Source: JBHIBC01 sp046758905 (GTDB taxonomy: Bacteria > Acidobacteriota > Polarisedimenticolia > Gp22-AA2). Taken from it: a stretch of DNA of 64,000 bases. Shown in pieces: positions 25,205-33,542 of the stretch. Numbering within the stretch: position 1 is the stretch's first letter; every line of letters begins with the position of its first letter. Where the stretch lies: contig JBHIBC010000007.1 of the NCBI GenBank assembly GCA_046758905.1, forward strand, positions 1 to 64,000, read 5' to 3'. Below the pieces are notes generated by a model. It did not search any database. It saw only the letters and a program-made list of their open reading frames with translations, and had not been told where the DNA came from. Made by a program: the position numbers and the translations under genes.

Positions 25205-26080
25205 ATGGCCGACGAGCCGGTGAGGGTCCTCGGTGTCGTGGGAGCGGGCCAGATGGGGCGGGGCATCGCCCAGGTCAGCCTGATGGCCGACCTCGAGGTG
25301 CTGCTCCTCGATCGCGAGTCGGCGATCGTGGAGTCGGCGCGGCGGGGCATCGACGGGAGCCTGCAGTCCCGTGTCGACAGGGGGAAGCTGTCGCAGGCCG
25401 ACAAGAGCGCCGCGATGCGGCAGCTGCGCGCGACGACCGATCTCCGCGACCTGGCCGCCTGCGACTTCGTGGTCGAGGCTGTCCAGGAGGAGCTCGACCT
25501 GAAGCTGCGGATCTTCGCGGACCTGGACGGGATCTGTCGTCCTGACGTCATCCTGGCGAGCAATACCTCGTCGCTGTCGATCACGCGGATCGGCGCGGCC
25601 ACCCACCGTCCCGAGCGGGTGATCGGCATGCACTTCATGAATCCAGTGCCGGCGATGGCGCTGGTGGAGCTGGTGGCCGGGCAGCGGACGTCGGGGGAGA
25701 CCCTGGAGCGCACCCGGGCCCTCGCGGTCCGGCTCGGCAAGGCGCCGGTGCGATCGCAGGACCTGCCCGGATTCATCTCCAACCGGGTGCTGATGCCGAT
25801 GATCAACGAGGCGATCTTCGCCCTCCACGAGGGAGTCGGCAGCCGCGAGGACATCGATGCGGTCATGACGCTCGGGATGCGCCACCCGATGGGCCCGCTG
25901 GCCCTCGCCGACTTCATCGGGCTCGACACGTGCCTCGCGATCCTGGAGGTCCTCCAGGGGGGCCTCGGCGACCCGAAGTACCGCCCCTGCCCGCTCCTGC
26001 GGCGGATGGTCGAGGCGGGGTGGCTGGGACGCAAGTCGGGACGCGGGTTCTACGAGTATGACGCGGGGAAGCGGCGGTGA
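25205..26080 (+). CDS. 3-hydroxybutyryl-CoA dehydrogenase
   Basis: 291 residues. NAD-binding VVGAGQMGRGIAQV (about 10-23), catalytic His and surrounding HFMNPVPAMALVELV, DLPGFISNRVLMPMINEA and the C-terminal GMRHPMGPLALADFIGLDTC ending in GRKSGRGFYEYD match the short (Hbd/PaaH-type) 3-hydroxyacyl-CoA dehydrogenases. It interconverts 3-hydroxybutyryl-CoA and acetoacetyl-CoA. It lies 183 bp after the thiolase and overlaps the helicase gene by GTGA. Confidence 0.94.
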   Translation: MADEPVRVLGVVGAGQMGRGIAQVSLMADLEVLLLDRESAIVESARRGIDGSLQSRVDRGKLSQADKSAAMRQLRATTDLRDLAACDFVVEAVQEELDLKLRIFADLDGICRPDVILASNTSSLSITRIGAATHRPERVIGMHFMNPVPAMALVELVAGQRTSGETLERTRALAVRLGKAPVRSQDLPGFISNRVLMPMINEAIFALHEGVGSREDIDAVMTLGMRHPMGPLALADFIGLDTCLAILEVLQGGLGDPKYRPCPLLRRMVEAGWLGRKSGRGFYEYDAGKRR

Positions 26081-29000
26081 GCCTGTCGACCGAGAGGCGG
26101 AGCCGGGCTCGGACCTCCTCCCGCCCGGGACCGGGCGCGGCCCGCGCCGCGCCCCGAGCGCGCCCGGGGGCGCCGCGCCGCCCCGCGGACGTCCCGTCCA
26201 TCCCCGGGCTGATCGAGCGCATCCGGCGCTCCGAGAAGCTGGGCGCGGAGGTCGTCCACGTCGCCTCGCTGCCGGCCCGCCCGTCGTCGTACGGGGATCT
26301 CGAGCGACCGCTCCCGCCTCCCCTGGGGAGGGGGCTCGAGGATCTGGGGATCTCCCGGCTGTACTCCCATCAGGCGGAGGCGATCGACCGCTGCCGCTCC
26401 GGGGAGGACGTCCTGGCGGTCACGCCGACCGCGAGCGGCAAGAGCCTGGTCTATCTCGTGCCGACCCTGGAGGCGGCCCTGATACGGCCCGGGGCACGGG
26501 CTCTGTACCTCTTCCCCTACAAGGCGCTCGCCCAGGACCAGCTCCAGGGCCTCCGGGAGCTGGCGGCGGCCGCGGCGCGGCACGGCGGCCTGCTCCCGGG
26601 GCCGGGCGCTCTGCCCGGGTCGGGGCGTCCGGTGAGCGCCGCCATCTACGACGGCGACACGCCCGACGCGCAGCGGCGCCGGATCAAGTCTGACCCGCCG
26701 GACGTGCTGATCACCAATCCCGACATGCTGCATCTGGGGATCCTCGCGCACCACGACGACTGGCGCGCCTTCTTCGAGAACCTCGACTGCGTGGTCGTCG
26801 ACGAGCTGCACGTCTACAAGGGGATCTTCGGATCCCACGTGCACCACATCCTGCGGCGCCTGCTGAGGATCGCGGCGTCCCACGGGCGACGCCCGCGGAT
26901 CATCGCCTCCTCCGCGACCATCGCCAATCCGGGCTGGCTGGGGGAGGCGCTCACCGGTCGGCGGTTCTCCCTCGTCGACCGGAGCGGCGCCCCGCGGGCC
27001 GAGAAGCACCTCATGTTCCTCAATCCCCGCTCGAGCCCTTACACCGCGGCCACCCACCTGCTGGCGTGGTCGATGGACCACGGGTTCCGGTCGATCGCCT
27101 TCACCCGGGCCCGCAAGATCACCGAGCTGCTGCACTCCTGGCTGCTGCAGTCGGCGCCGCGCTATCGCGGCCGCGTGAGCGCCTACCGCTCGGGCTATCT
27201 GCCGGAGGAGCGGCGGGAGATCGAGAGGCGCCTCGTCGACGGCACGCTGCGCGGCGTCATCGCGACCAGCGCCCTCGAGCTGGGCGTCGACATCGGCGGT
27301 CTCGACGTCTGCCTGCTGGTCGGCTATCCGGGGAGCATCGTCTCCTCCTGGCAGAGGATCGGCCGCGTGGGCCGGGAGGATCGGCCGGCGCTGACCGTCC
27401 TGGTGGCGATGCCGGACGCGCTCGACCAGTACTTCATGGCACACCCGATGGAGCTGCTGGAGCGGGGGTTCGAGGAGGCGGTCTTCGATCCGGACAACCC
27501 CGTGATCGCGCGCGCGCACCTGGTATGCGCCGGGGCGGAGATCCCCCTCTCGGAGGAGGCGGACGCCGAGTTCTACGACGACAGCGCCTTCGCCGTCGCC
27601 CGCGACCTGGAGAGGGAGGGAGCGCTGGCCCGGGACGCGGAGGGCGGGCGCTGGTTCACGCTCCGGCGCAGGCCGCAGCGCGACGTCAACATCCGGTCGA
27701 TCGGCGCGACCTACACCATCATCGACGAGGCGGCGGCCCGGGTCGTGGGCACCATCGACGGGGTGCGCGCCTTTCACGAGACGCACGAGGGCGCGATCTA
27801 CCTCCATCACGGGCAGCAGTATCTCGTCCGCGAGCTGGCGATCGGATCGCGCCGCGTGCGGGCCGTCCCGGTCGACGTCGATTACTACACCGAGGTCCGC
27901 GCGGAGAAGGAGACCGAGATCCTGGAGGTCCTCGACACGCGCGCGGTCGGGGCCCTCCGGGTCAGCCTGGGCCGGATCAGGGTGACCGAGAGGATCACCG
28001 GCTACGAGAAGCGGCGGCTGTTCGGCCGCGACCCGCTGGGCCTGTTCGACCTGTCGCTCCCGGCCCTCAGCTTCGAGACCGTCGGCTTCTGGATGCTGCT
28101 GCCCGACGCCCTGCGCGACATGGTGCTGGCGCGGGAGGGGCACTTCATGGGCGGGATCCACGCGGTGGAGCACGCCCTGATCGCGCTGTTCCCCCTGTTC
28201 GCCATCTGCGACCGGGGCGATATCGGCGGCATCTCCTACCCCCTGCACCCGCAGGTCGGGCGGCCGGCGATCTTCATCTATGACGGCCATCCCGGCGGCG
28301 TCGGGCTGGCGGCGAAGGGATACGCGGAGATCGGCGGGCTCCTGAGCCGCACGGCGGAGCTGCTCGCCGCGTGCCCCTGCGACGCGGGATGCCCCTCATG
28401 CGTCCAGTCGCCGAAGTGCGGCAACGGGAACCACCCGCTCGATAAGTCGGCCGCGCGCCTGGTCCTGGAAGTGCTGGCCGGCCGGCGCCCGCTGGAAGGG
28501 GCGGGACCGGAGGCCGACCCGCAGCCCGTGAGGCCTGCCGCCCCGCCCCGGGACTCGACGCTCCTGGGGGCCTGCCGCGTGGCATCAGAACAGCCTGCCG
28601 CCCCGCCCCGGGACTCGACCCCCGGCCCGGCGCCGGACCGCGCTCCGATCCGCGCCATGGGGCGGGGGGAGGAACACGAGCCGCCCCCGGCGACGTACCG
28701 GCGCGGAGCGGGCGACGCGGGAAAGGCTCGCGAGCAGACGCTGTTCTTCGACCTGGAGACGCAGAGGAGCGCGGAGGACGTGGGCGGCTGGCAGAACGTC
28801 GGGGAGATGAAGCTGGCGCTGGCGGTGACGTACGACGACGTGAACGCTCGATTCCGGACCTACTACGAGAAGGACGTCGACCGCCTGCTGCTCGACCTGG
28901 TGATGGCCGATCGGGTGGTCGGTTACAACATCGACCGGTTCGACCTGGTGGTCCTCGGGGCGTACACCGACTGGGACCTGTCCCACATCCGCTCCTTCGA

Positions 29001-29265
29001 CATGCTGGCCGACATCTACCGGAAGCTGGGGTTCCGGCTGAAGCTCGCCGATGTCGCCGGGGCGACGCTGCGCATCGGCAAGAGCGCCGACGGGCTGCAG
29101 TCGCTGCGGTGGTGGAAGGAGGGGCGCGTCGATCTGGTCGAGCAGTACTGCCGGCGGGACGTGGAGGTGACCCGGGACCTCTTCCTGTTCGGCGCCAATA
29201 ACGGGTACATCCTCTACTCCGATCGCGACGGGAGGACGCTCCGCCTGCCGGTCGATTGGAAGTGA
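26077..29265 (+). CDS. Single-chain MrfA-MrfB-type repair protein: DEAD/DELH helicase with DUF1998 fused to DEDD exonuclease
   Basis: 1062 residues. Residues about 85-480: SF2 helicase with TPTASGKS (116-123), DELH (about 242-245), SSATI and the C-terminal RIGRVGRE. Residues about 480-800: winged and DUF1998 (MrfA-type) domain with the four-Cys cluster CPCDAGCPSCVQSPKCG (about 766). A Pro-rich linker (about 810-885) contains two copies of RPAAPPRDST-like sequence. Residues about 888-1062: DnaQ-like exonuclease with DEDD residues in FFDLET, GYNIDRFD and YCRRDVEVT. In Bacillus these are separate proteins MrfA (YprA) and MrfB (YprB), which repair mitomycin lesions. The GTG start overlaps the upstream stop. 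Confidence 0.88.
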   Translation: MSLSTERRSRARTSSRPGPGAARAAPRARPGAPRRPADVPSIPGLIERIRRSEKLGAEVVHVASLPARPSSYGDLERPLPPPLGRGLEDLGISRLYSHQAEAIDRCRSGEDVLAVTPTASGKSLVYLVPTLEAALIRPGARALYLFPYKALAQDQLQGLRELAAAAARHGGLLPGPGALPGSGRPVSAAIYDGDTPDAQRRRIKSDPPDVLITNPDMLHLGILAHHDDWRAFFENLDCVVVDELHVYKGIFGSHVHHILRRLLRIAASHGRRPRIIASSATIANPGWLGEALTGRRFSLVDRSGAPRAEKHLMFLNPRSSPYTAATHLLAWSMDHGFRSIAFTRARKITELLHSWLLQSAPRYRGRVSAYRSGYLPEERREIERRLVDGTLRGVIATSALELGVDIGGLDVCLLVGYPGSIVSSWQRIGRVGREDRPALTVLVAMPDALDQYFMAHPMELLERGFEEAVFDPDNPVIARAHLVCAGAEIPLSEEADAEFYDDSAFAVARDLEREGALARDAEGGRWFTLRRRPQRDVNIRSIGATYTIIDEAAARVVGTIDGVRAFHETHEGAIYLHHGQQYLVRELAIGSRRVRAVPVDVDYYTEVRAEKETEILEVLDTRAVGALRVSLGRIRVTERITGYEKRRLFGRDPLGLFDLSLPALSFETVGFWMLLPDALRDMVLAREGHFMGGIHAVEHALIALFPLFAICDRGDIGGISYPLHPQVGRPAIFIYDGHPGGVGLAAKGYAEIGGLLSRTAELLAACPCDAGCPSCVQSPKCGNGNHPLDKSAARLVLEVLAGRRPLEGAGPEADPQPVRPAAPPRDSTLLGACRVASEQPAAPPRDSTPGPAPDRAPIRAMGRGEEHEPPPATYRRGAGDAGKAREQTLFFDLETQRSAEDVGGWQNVGEMKLALAVTYDDVNARFRTYYEKDVDRLLLDLVMADRVVGYNIDRFDLVVLGAYTDWDLSHIRSFDMLADIYRKLGFRLKLADVAGATLRIGKSADGLQSLRWWKEGRVDLVEQYCRRDVEVTRDLFLFGANNGYILYSDRDGRTLRLPVDWK
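28533..28619 (+). repeat. Two 27-bp direct repeats, 60-bp period, in the helicase-exonuclease linker
   Basis: GCCTGCCGCCCCGCCCCGGG plus ACTCGAC occurs at 28533-28559 and again at 28593-28619. The 60-bp period keeps the reading frame, encoding a repeated AAPPRDST unit. This looks like a coding minisatellite in a flexible linker. Confidence 0.8.
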
Positions 29266-29274
29266 CCGCGGCGC

Positions 29275-29303
29275 TTGATCGCCCGGAGCGGACGTGATAC
29301 AAG
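29275..29303 (+). promoter_or_regulatory. Promoter for the HU gene
   Basis: TTGATC (29275-29280), 17 nt, extended -10 TGATACAAG with hexamer TACAAG (29298-29303). The start near 29310 gives a leader of about 60 nt ending in AAGGGGAG before the ATG. Confidence 0.5.
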
Positions 29304-29368
29304 GTCGCGGCCCCGGCCGCCCGCGGTGCGGGGGGAGCCGAGTCGACAATCACAAGGGGAGATCCCGA

Positions 29369-29644
29369 ATGAACCGCACGGAGTTGATCGAAGCGATCGC
29401 CCGCGAGACCGACACCGACAGAAAGCAGGCCAAGACCTTCCTCGAAGGGTTCACGCGCATCGTCGAGAGCGAGATCAGGAAGGAAGGGGAGGTCCCCCTC
29501 TCGGGCCTCGGGAAGTTCAAGGTGGTGAAGCGCGCCGCCCGCACCGGCCGCAACCCCGCCACGGGCGAGCCGATCCAGATCCCCGCGAAGACCGTGGTGA
29601 AGTTCACCGTCGCCAAGGCGCTCAAGGACCTGATCAGGCGCTAA
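29369..29644 (+). CDS. HU/IHF-family histone-like DNA-binding protein
   Basis: 91 residues, exactly HU size, from ATG 29369 behind AAGGGGAGAT. MNRTELIEAIARET, FLEGFTRIVESEI, VPLSGLGKFKVVKRAARTGRNPATGEPIQIPAKTVVKF (split here; the arm GRNPATGE is diagnostic) and a Lys-rich C-terminus. It forms dimers that bend and compact DNA. The Thr-Asp-Thr-Asp start of helix 2 is slightly unusual but the fold residues are intact. A monocistronic promoter lies just upstream. Confidence 0.95.
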   Translation: MNRTELIEAIARETDTDRKQAKTFLEGFTRIVESEIRKEGEVPLSGLGKFKVVKRAARTGRNPATGEPIQIPAKTVVKFTVAKALKDLIRR

Positions 29645-29772
29645 CGGCCGGCCGCCTCGCGCGCGGGAGGGGACGGCGCCCGGACCTGCCCCGTCGCCGG
29701 GCTCGCCGGCTCCGCGTGCGGGCATTACGCTTCCGGGCAGCCGCATCGGGCCCGCGTCGAACCACCCCGGAG

Positions 29773-30231
29773 ATGACCGGCGACGCCACCCGAACCCGCC
29801 GCCTGCAGCAGGAGCTGTTCCTTCAGGAGCTGGTGACGGCCGTCTACCGCGTCTACGCGGAGCGCATCGACGACGCCGGCGGGCGCGGGATCCTCGAGGA
29901 CTACCTGCGCCGCGAGTCGCAGAGGCGGCGTCAGCTGCAGGGCATCGGGCCGAGGCCGCCCGGGGCGGCGGCGCGGGTCGGAGCCCTGTTCGCCGCCGCC
30001 GGCCGTCTCTACGGTCGGGTGAGCGCGCTGCTCGGGACGCGGGTCATGCTGCGCATCGTGCTCTCCTCCAGTCGCCGCGCCGCGCGCCGGGCGTGCGCCG
30101 AGGCCGATCGGGCCCGGCGATCCGCCCGGCCCGATCGGCGACAGCTCGCCCTGATGCGCGCGCGAGCCGAGGGCGATCTGTGCGACGCTCTGGAGCGACA
30201 CCTGATCGACACGACGCGTCGAGGCGGGTGA
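29773..30231 (+). CDS. Helical, possibly ferritin-like protein of unknown function
   Basis: 152 residues from ATG 29773. It is nearly all helix with clustered Glu/Arg: LQQELFLQELVTAVYRVYAERIDD, LEDYLRRESQRRRQ, then a hydrophobic helix GRLYGRVSALLGTRVMLRIVL and a final helix ending LERHLIDTTRRGG. The spacing of Glu residues in the first two helices recalls ferritin-like/COQ7 folds, but no complete di-iron ExxH set is visible, so this is only a suggestion. There is no clear RBS. 128 bp separate it from HU, with nothing evident between. Confidence 0.5.
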   Translation: MTGDATRTRRLQQELFLQELVTAVYRVYAERIDDAGGRGILEDYLRRESQRRRQLQGIGPRPPGAAARVGALFAAAGRLYGRVSALLGTRVMLRIVLSSSRRAARRACAEADRARRSARPDRRQLALMRARAEGDLCDALERHLIDTTRRGG

Positions 30232-30253
30232 GGGGAGGCGCCGCCTTCTCCCC

Positions 30254-31597
30254 TCAGATCGTCCGCGCCAGGGTGTGGGTCTCCGAGGCGCTCGTGATCC
30301 GCAAGGCGACGAGCCGGTTGGAGAGGGCGTCGGCGTCCCGGCCGTCGAGGTCGACCCCGACGTCGATGAAATTGTCGGTCAGGGCGCGAAGACGTCCGTC
30401 CGGGCGGACCTCGCGCAGGGTGAGCGCCGGGAGATCGCGGCCGACGAACGATTCGCGGAAGCGCAGGGATATGCGTCGCGCCAGAGCGCGGAGCCTCGCG
30501 CCGCGCTCGGCGATGAGCCGCGGGTGGACCTGCCCCGGGAGGGCGGCCGCGCTCGTCCCGGGCCGGGGGGAGTACGGGAAGACGTGCAAGTAATTCAACG
30601 GCGAGGAGGCGACGAAGCGCAGCGTCGCCGCGAAGTCGGCCTCGGTCTCGCCCGGGAAGCCGACGATCACGTCGGCCCCCAGGCCGATCTCGGGCACGGC
30701 GGCGCGCAGGTCCTCGACCACGCGGGCGTAATCGGCGATCCTGTAAGGGCGTCGCATCCGGGACAGAACGGCATCGCTCGCCGACTGCAGGGGGACCTGC
30801 AGGTGCCGGGCGAGACGCCCTCCGCAAGAGGCCAGCAGGGAGCGGATCCGGGGGGTGACGGTCCTAGGCTCCAGCGAGTTGAGCCGCAGTCTCCCGAGCG
30901 CGGATCGCCGCAGCGCCCGGTCGAGCAAGTCGTGCAGCCGCAGCGGCGGATCCAGGTCCCTCCCATAGTCGCCGGTGTTGACGCCCGTGAGCACCATCTC
31001 GCGGTAGCCGGCGGCGGCGAGGCGCTCGATCCGCTCCAGAACCCGTTCGGGCGGCAGGCTCCGGCTCCGGCCGCGCACCGCGGGGATGACGCAGTAGGAG
31101 CAGCGCAGATCGCAGCCGTCCTGGACCTTCAGGTAGGCGCGCGTCCGCTCGAGCGGTTCGGCCGGAGCCTCGCACCCCTCCGTCGCCCCGCACGGCCCGA
31201 GGTTGCGCCGCGCGGGATCGGGGCGGAGGCCGAAGGCCGCCGCCGCGATGGCCTCGATTCGCCCGGCCTGATCCTCCGTCCCCACGACGTGATCGATTGC
31301 GGCGGCGGCGCGCAGGGCGTCGGAGTCCCGCTCGGCGTAGCACCCGCTCGCGATCAGCAGCGCGCCCGGGTGAGCCCGCCTGAGGCGCCGGGCGATCTGG
31401 CGGGCCTCCCGGTCGGCGCCGGCGGTCACGGTGCAGGTGTTGAGGACGACCAGATCGACGGCCCCCGCGGACCCCGCGGCGACCGCCGCCGGGGGAGCGG
31501 CGCGGGCCATCCCGAGGGAGCGGAGCCGACCCTCCAGGGCGGCGGAATCGGCCTGGTTCAGCTTGCAGCCGAGCGTGACGATGCGATAGGTGGGCAC
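30254..31597 (-). CDS. mtaB: tRNA t6A37 methylthiotransferase
   Basis: 447 residues, GTG start. N-terminal UPF0004 domain with the three cluster Cys (TLGCKLNQAD, LNTCTVTAGAD, ASGCYAERD), then radical SAM motif CDLRCSYCVIPAVRGRSRS, GYREMVLTGVNTGDYG and DVIVGFPGETEADF, with a short TRAM-like C-terminus. The 'YxxCKLNQxD' opening and 'GVNTG' favour MtaB (ms2t6A formation) over MiaB or RimO. It carries two [4Fe-4S] clusters. It lies 88 bp downstream of the small Cys-rich protein and has its own -10 box. Confidence 0.93.
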   Translation of the reverse strand: MPTYRIVTLGCKLNQADSAALEGRLRSLGMARAAPPAAVAAGSAGAVDLVVLNTCTVTAGADREARQIARRLRRAHPGALLIASGCYAERDSDALRAAAAIDHVVGTEDQAGRIEAIAAAAFGLRPDPARRNLGPCGATEGCEAPAEPLERTRAYLKVQDGCDLRCSYCVIPAVRGRSRSLPPERVLERIERLAAAGYREMVLTGVNTGDYGRDLDPPLRLHDLLDRALRRSALGRLRLNSLEPRTVTPRIRSLLASCGGRLARHLQVPLQSASDAVLSRMRRPYRIADYARVVEDLRAAVPEIGLGADVIVGFPGETEADFAATLRFVASSPLNYLHVFPYSPRPGTSAAALPGQVHPRLIAERGARLRALARRISLRFRESFVGRDLPALTLREVRPDGRLRALTDNFIDVGVDLDGRDADALSNRLVALRITSASETHTLARTI

Positions 31598-31634
31598 GAA
31601 CGGCGGCCTCCGCGGCGCATCACGGGAGGAGGCG

Positions 31635-31640
31635 ATTGTA
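31635..31640 (-). promoter_or_regulatory. -10 box upstream of mtaB
   Basis: TACAAT (5/6) on the minus strand, placing transcription start about 31 nt before the GTG. No -35 match. Confidence 0.3.
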
Positions 31641-31685
31641 GCAGAGGCCGGATTCCCGACCGGCGGGGGAAGGCCGCTCGGGAGC

Positions 31686-31943
31686 TCAGGCGGCGTCGGG
31701 TCTCGGGCTCGGGCGGATCGGCTCCTCGCACACGCAGCGCTCGAGGAGGCGGTTGCACGCGAAGCAATAACCGTTCCTCGCGAAATAGTCGGCCATCTCC
31801 TCCTGCCAGGCGTCGATGAACCCGACCTTCTCGTAGTCCGTCATGTCGCTCATTTCGATGAGCAGGCGGATGTTCTCGCGCGACCTGTGGTAGGCGCGCA
31901 GGAGATCGAAGATCCTCTTCGCCCGCGACTCGGCGGCCCTCAC
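31686..31943 (-). CDS. Small Cys-rich (zinc-ribbon-like) protein of unknown function
   Basis: 85 residues; the GTG at 31943 is preceded by an excellent GGGGAGGATC. The N-terminal two thirds are helical (RAKRIFDLLRAYHRSRENIRLL, ADYFARNGY). The C-terminus holds CFACNRLLERCVCEE: a CxxC plus CxC set able to bind zinc. No family recognised. It lies between purD (104 bp away) and mtaB on one strand, so it may belong to the same transcript. Confidence 0.6.
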   Translation of the reverse strand: MRAAESRAKRIFDLLRAYHRSRENIRLLIEMSDMTDYEKVGFIDAWQEEMADYFARNGYCFACNRLLERCVCEEPIRPSPRPDAA

Positions 31944-32047
31944 GATCCTCCCCTGCGACGGGGTTTCATGCTAGCACGGCCCGCCGTCCCGGGCAGGCGC
32001 CGCCGTGCCGGCCGCGCGGTGGCGGTGCAGCGGGGAGGGGGAGACGG

Positions 32048-33337
32048 TCAGCCTCTGCGCGCCGCCGCCTCCACCGCGTCGCGGGCGATGTCGGTGCGGA
32101 AGTGCATGCCCTCGAAGCGGATCGTCCGCGCCGCGTCGTAGGTCCGCTGCGCCGCCTGGGCGAACGTCCCCCCGAGGGCGGTCACGGTGAGGACCCGCCC
32201 CCCGGCGGTGACCACCCCTCCGCCGTCGGGACGCGTGCCGGCGTGGAACACCTCCACCCCTTCCATCCCCGCCGCCGCGCCGAGGCCGCTGATGGGCTTG
32301 CCGGTCTCGGTCGGCCAGGGATAGCCGGCCGACGACAGGACGACGCAGACCGACCGTGCCCTGAGCCAGTCGATCCTGGCCTCCTCCAGACGGCCCGCGA
32401 GGGTTGCCTGCAGGGCCGGGACGATATCGCTCTTCATGCGGACGGCGATCAGCTGGGCCTCGGGGTCGCCGAAACGGGCGTTGAACTCAAGGACCCTGGG
32501 GCCCTGCCCGGTAAGCATCAGGCCGGCGTACAGGACGCCGCGGTAGGGACGCCCCTCCTCCGCCATGCCGCTCACCGTGGGGATCAGGATCGTGTCCAGG
32601 ATGGTGCGGAAGGTATCGGCGTCGATGTTGACGGAAGGGGAGTAGCCTCCCATCCCGCCGGTGTTGGGGCCGACGTCGCCGTCCAGGAGCCTCTTGTAGT
32701 CCTGGCAGGTGACCAGGGGGAGGACGCGCTCGCCGTCGGAGAGGGCGAAAAGCGAGGCCTCGGTCCCCTCGAGGCGGTCCTCGATCACGACGCGGTCGCC
32801 CGCCGATCCGTAGCGGCGCTCGACCAGCATCGCCTCGACCGCCGCGTCCGCCTCCTTCCGATTCGCGGCCACCGTGACACCCTTCCCTCCGGCCAGCCCG
32901 TCCACCTTGAGCACCACAGGACCGTCCGTCCGCTTCTTGAGGATCGCGCGCGCCTGCGCCGCGTTCGAGGCGACGGCGAATCTGGCGGTCGGGATCTTCC
33001 GCCGGGCCATGAACTCCTTCGCGAAGACCTTGCTGCCCTCGAGCTCCGAGGCGGCCCGGGAGGTCCCGAAGATCGGGAGGTTGCGCTTCTCGAACTCGTC
33101 CACGATGCCGAGCGTGAGCGGCAGCTCCGGGCCGACGAGCGTCAGGTCGATCCTGAGGGTGGCGGCGAAGTCGGCGAGCTCGACGATCGAGGAAGCGTCT
33201 ATCGGGACGCAATCCCCGAGGGCCGCCATCCCGGCGTTGCCGGGCGCGCAGTAGAGCTCGCGGACGAGGGGGCTCTGGCGGATCTTCCAGGCGAGGGCGT
33301 GCTCGCGGGCGCCGCTACCGACGAGGAGGACCTTCAT
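32048..33337 (-). CDS. purD: Phosphoribosylamine--glycine ligase (GAR synthetase)
   Basis: 429 residues from ATG 33337, behind GGGAG and giving the standard MKVLLVGSGAREHALAWKI start; the frame is open 31 codons further up but that part is unlike the family. ATP-grasp features: VGPELPLTLGIVDEFE, KVDGLAGGKGVTVA, EASLFALSDG, PNTGGMGGYSP, VLEFNARFGDPEAQ. It makes glycinamide ribonucleotide in purine synthesis. No other pur gene is near. The C-terminus is complete. Confidence 0.96.
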   Translation of the reverse strand: MKVLLVGSGAREHALAWKIRQSPLVRELYCAPGNAGMAALGDCVPIDASSIVELADFAATLRIDLTLVGPELPLTLGIVDEFEKRNLPIFGTSRAASELEGSKVFAKEFMARRKIPTARFAVASNAAQARAILKKRTDGPVVLKVDGLAGGKGVTVAANRKEADAAVEAMLVERRYGSAGDRVVIEDRLEGTEASLFALSDGERVLPLVTCQDYKRLLDGDVGPNTGGMGGYSPSVNIDADTFRTILDTILIPTVSGMAEEGRPYRGVLYAGLMLTGQGPRVLEFNARFGDPEAQLIAVRMKSDIVPALQATLAGRLEEARIDWLRARSVCVVLSSAGYPWPTETGKPISGLGAAAGMEGVEVFHAGTRPDGGGVVTAGGRVLTVTALGGTFAQAAQRTYDAARTIRFEGMHFRTDIARDAVEAAARRG

Positions 33338-33428
33338 GTCTCCCGAGACGGCGGACCGGGTGGGTCGCTCTGCTCCACCGGCCGGGCCGCGAACTGGTTG
33401 GCCGGCGCCCCGCGGCACCGGAGCGGGC

Positions 33429-33458
33429 ATTGTTTCATACGCGTTTCCGGGGCGTCAA
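33429..33458 (-). promoter_or_regulatory. Promoter for purD
   Basis: On the minus strand TTGACG (33453-33458, 5/6), 18 nt, AACAAT (33429-33434, 4/6). Leader of about 85 nt. It is back-to-back with the protease promoter at 33500. Confidence 0.42.
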
Positions 33459-33499
33459 GAACGGACGGGCCGTCGGGCCGGCCCCGCGGCCGCTGCGGG

Positions 33500-33505
33500 T
33501 ATAAT
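33500..33505 (+). promoter_or_regulatory. -10 box TATAAT for the M48 protease gene
   Basis: Perfect TATAAT without a visible -35. Transcription near 33512 leaves a 30-nt leader with GGAGGT before the GTG at 33543, and rules out the ATG at 33504. Confidence 0.45.
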
Positions 33506-33542
33506 GACACGCCCGTCCGGGGCCGAAGATGGAGGTTTCGTG

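Noticed and set aside
23762..25885. A long minus-strand frame across thiolase and dehydrogenase
   Set aside because: Antisense to two genes with complete active-site motifs; no RBS or domain of its own.
28533..28619. 27-bp repeats as a CRISPR, IS end or REP element
   Set aside because: Only two copies, in frame inside a coding linker, with no palindrome, spacer set or transposase.
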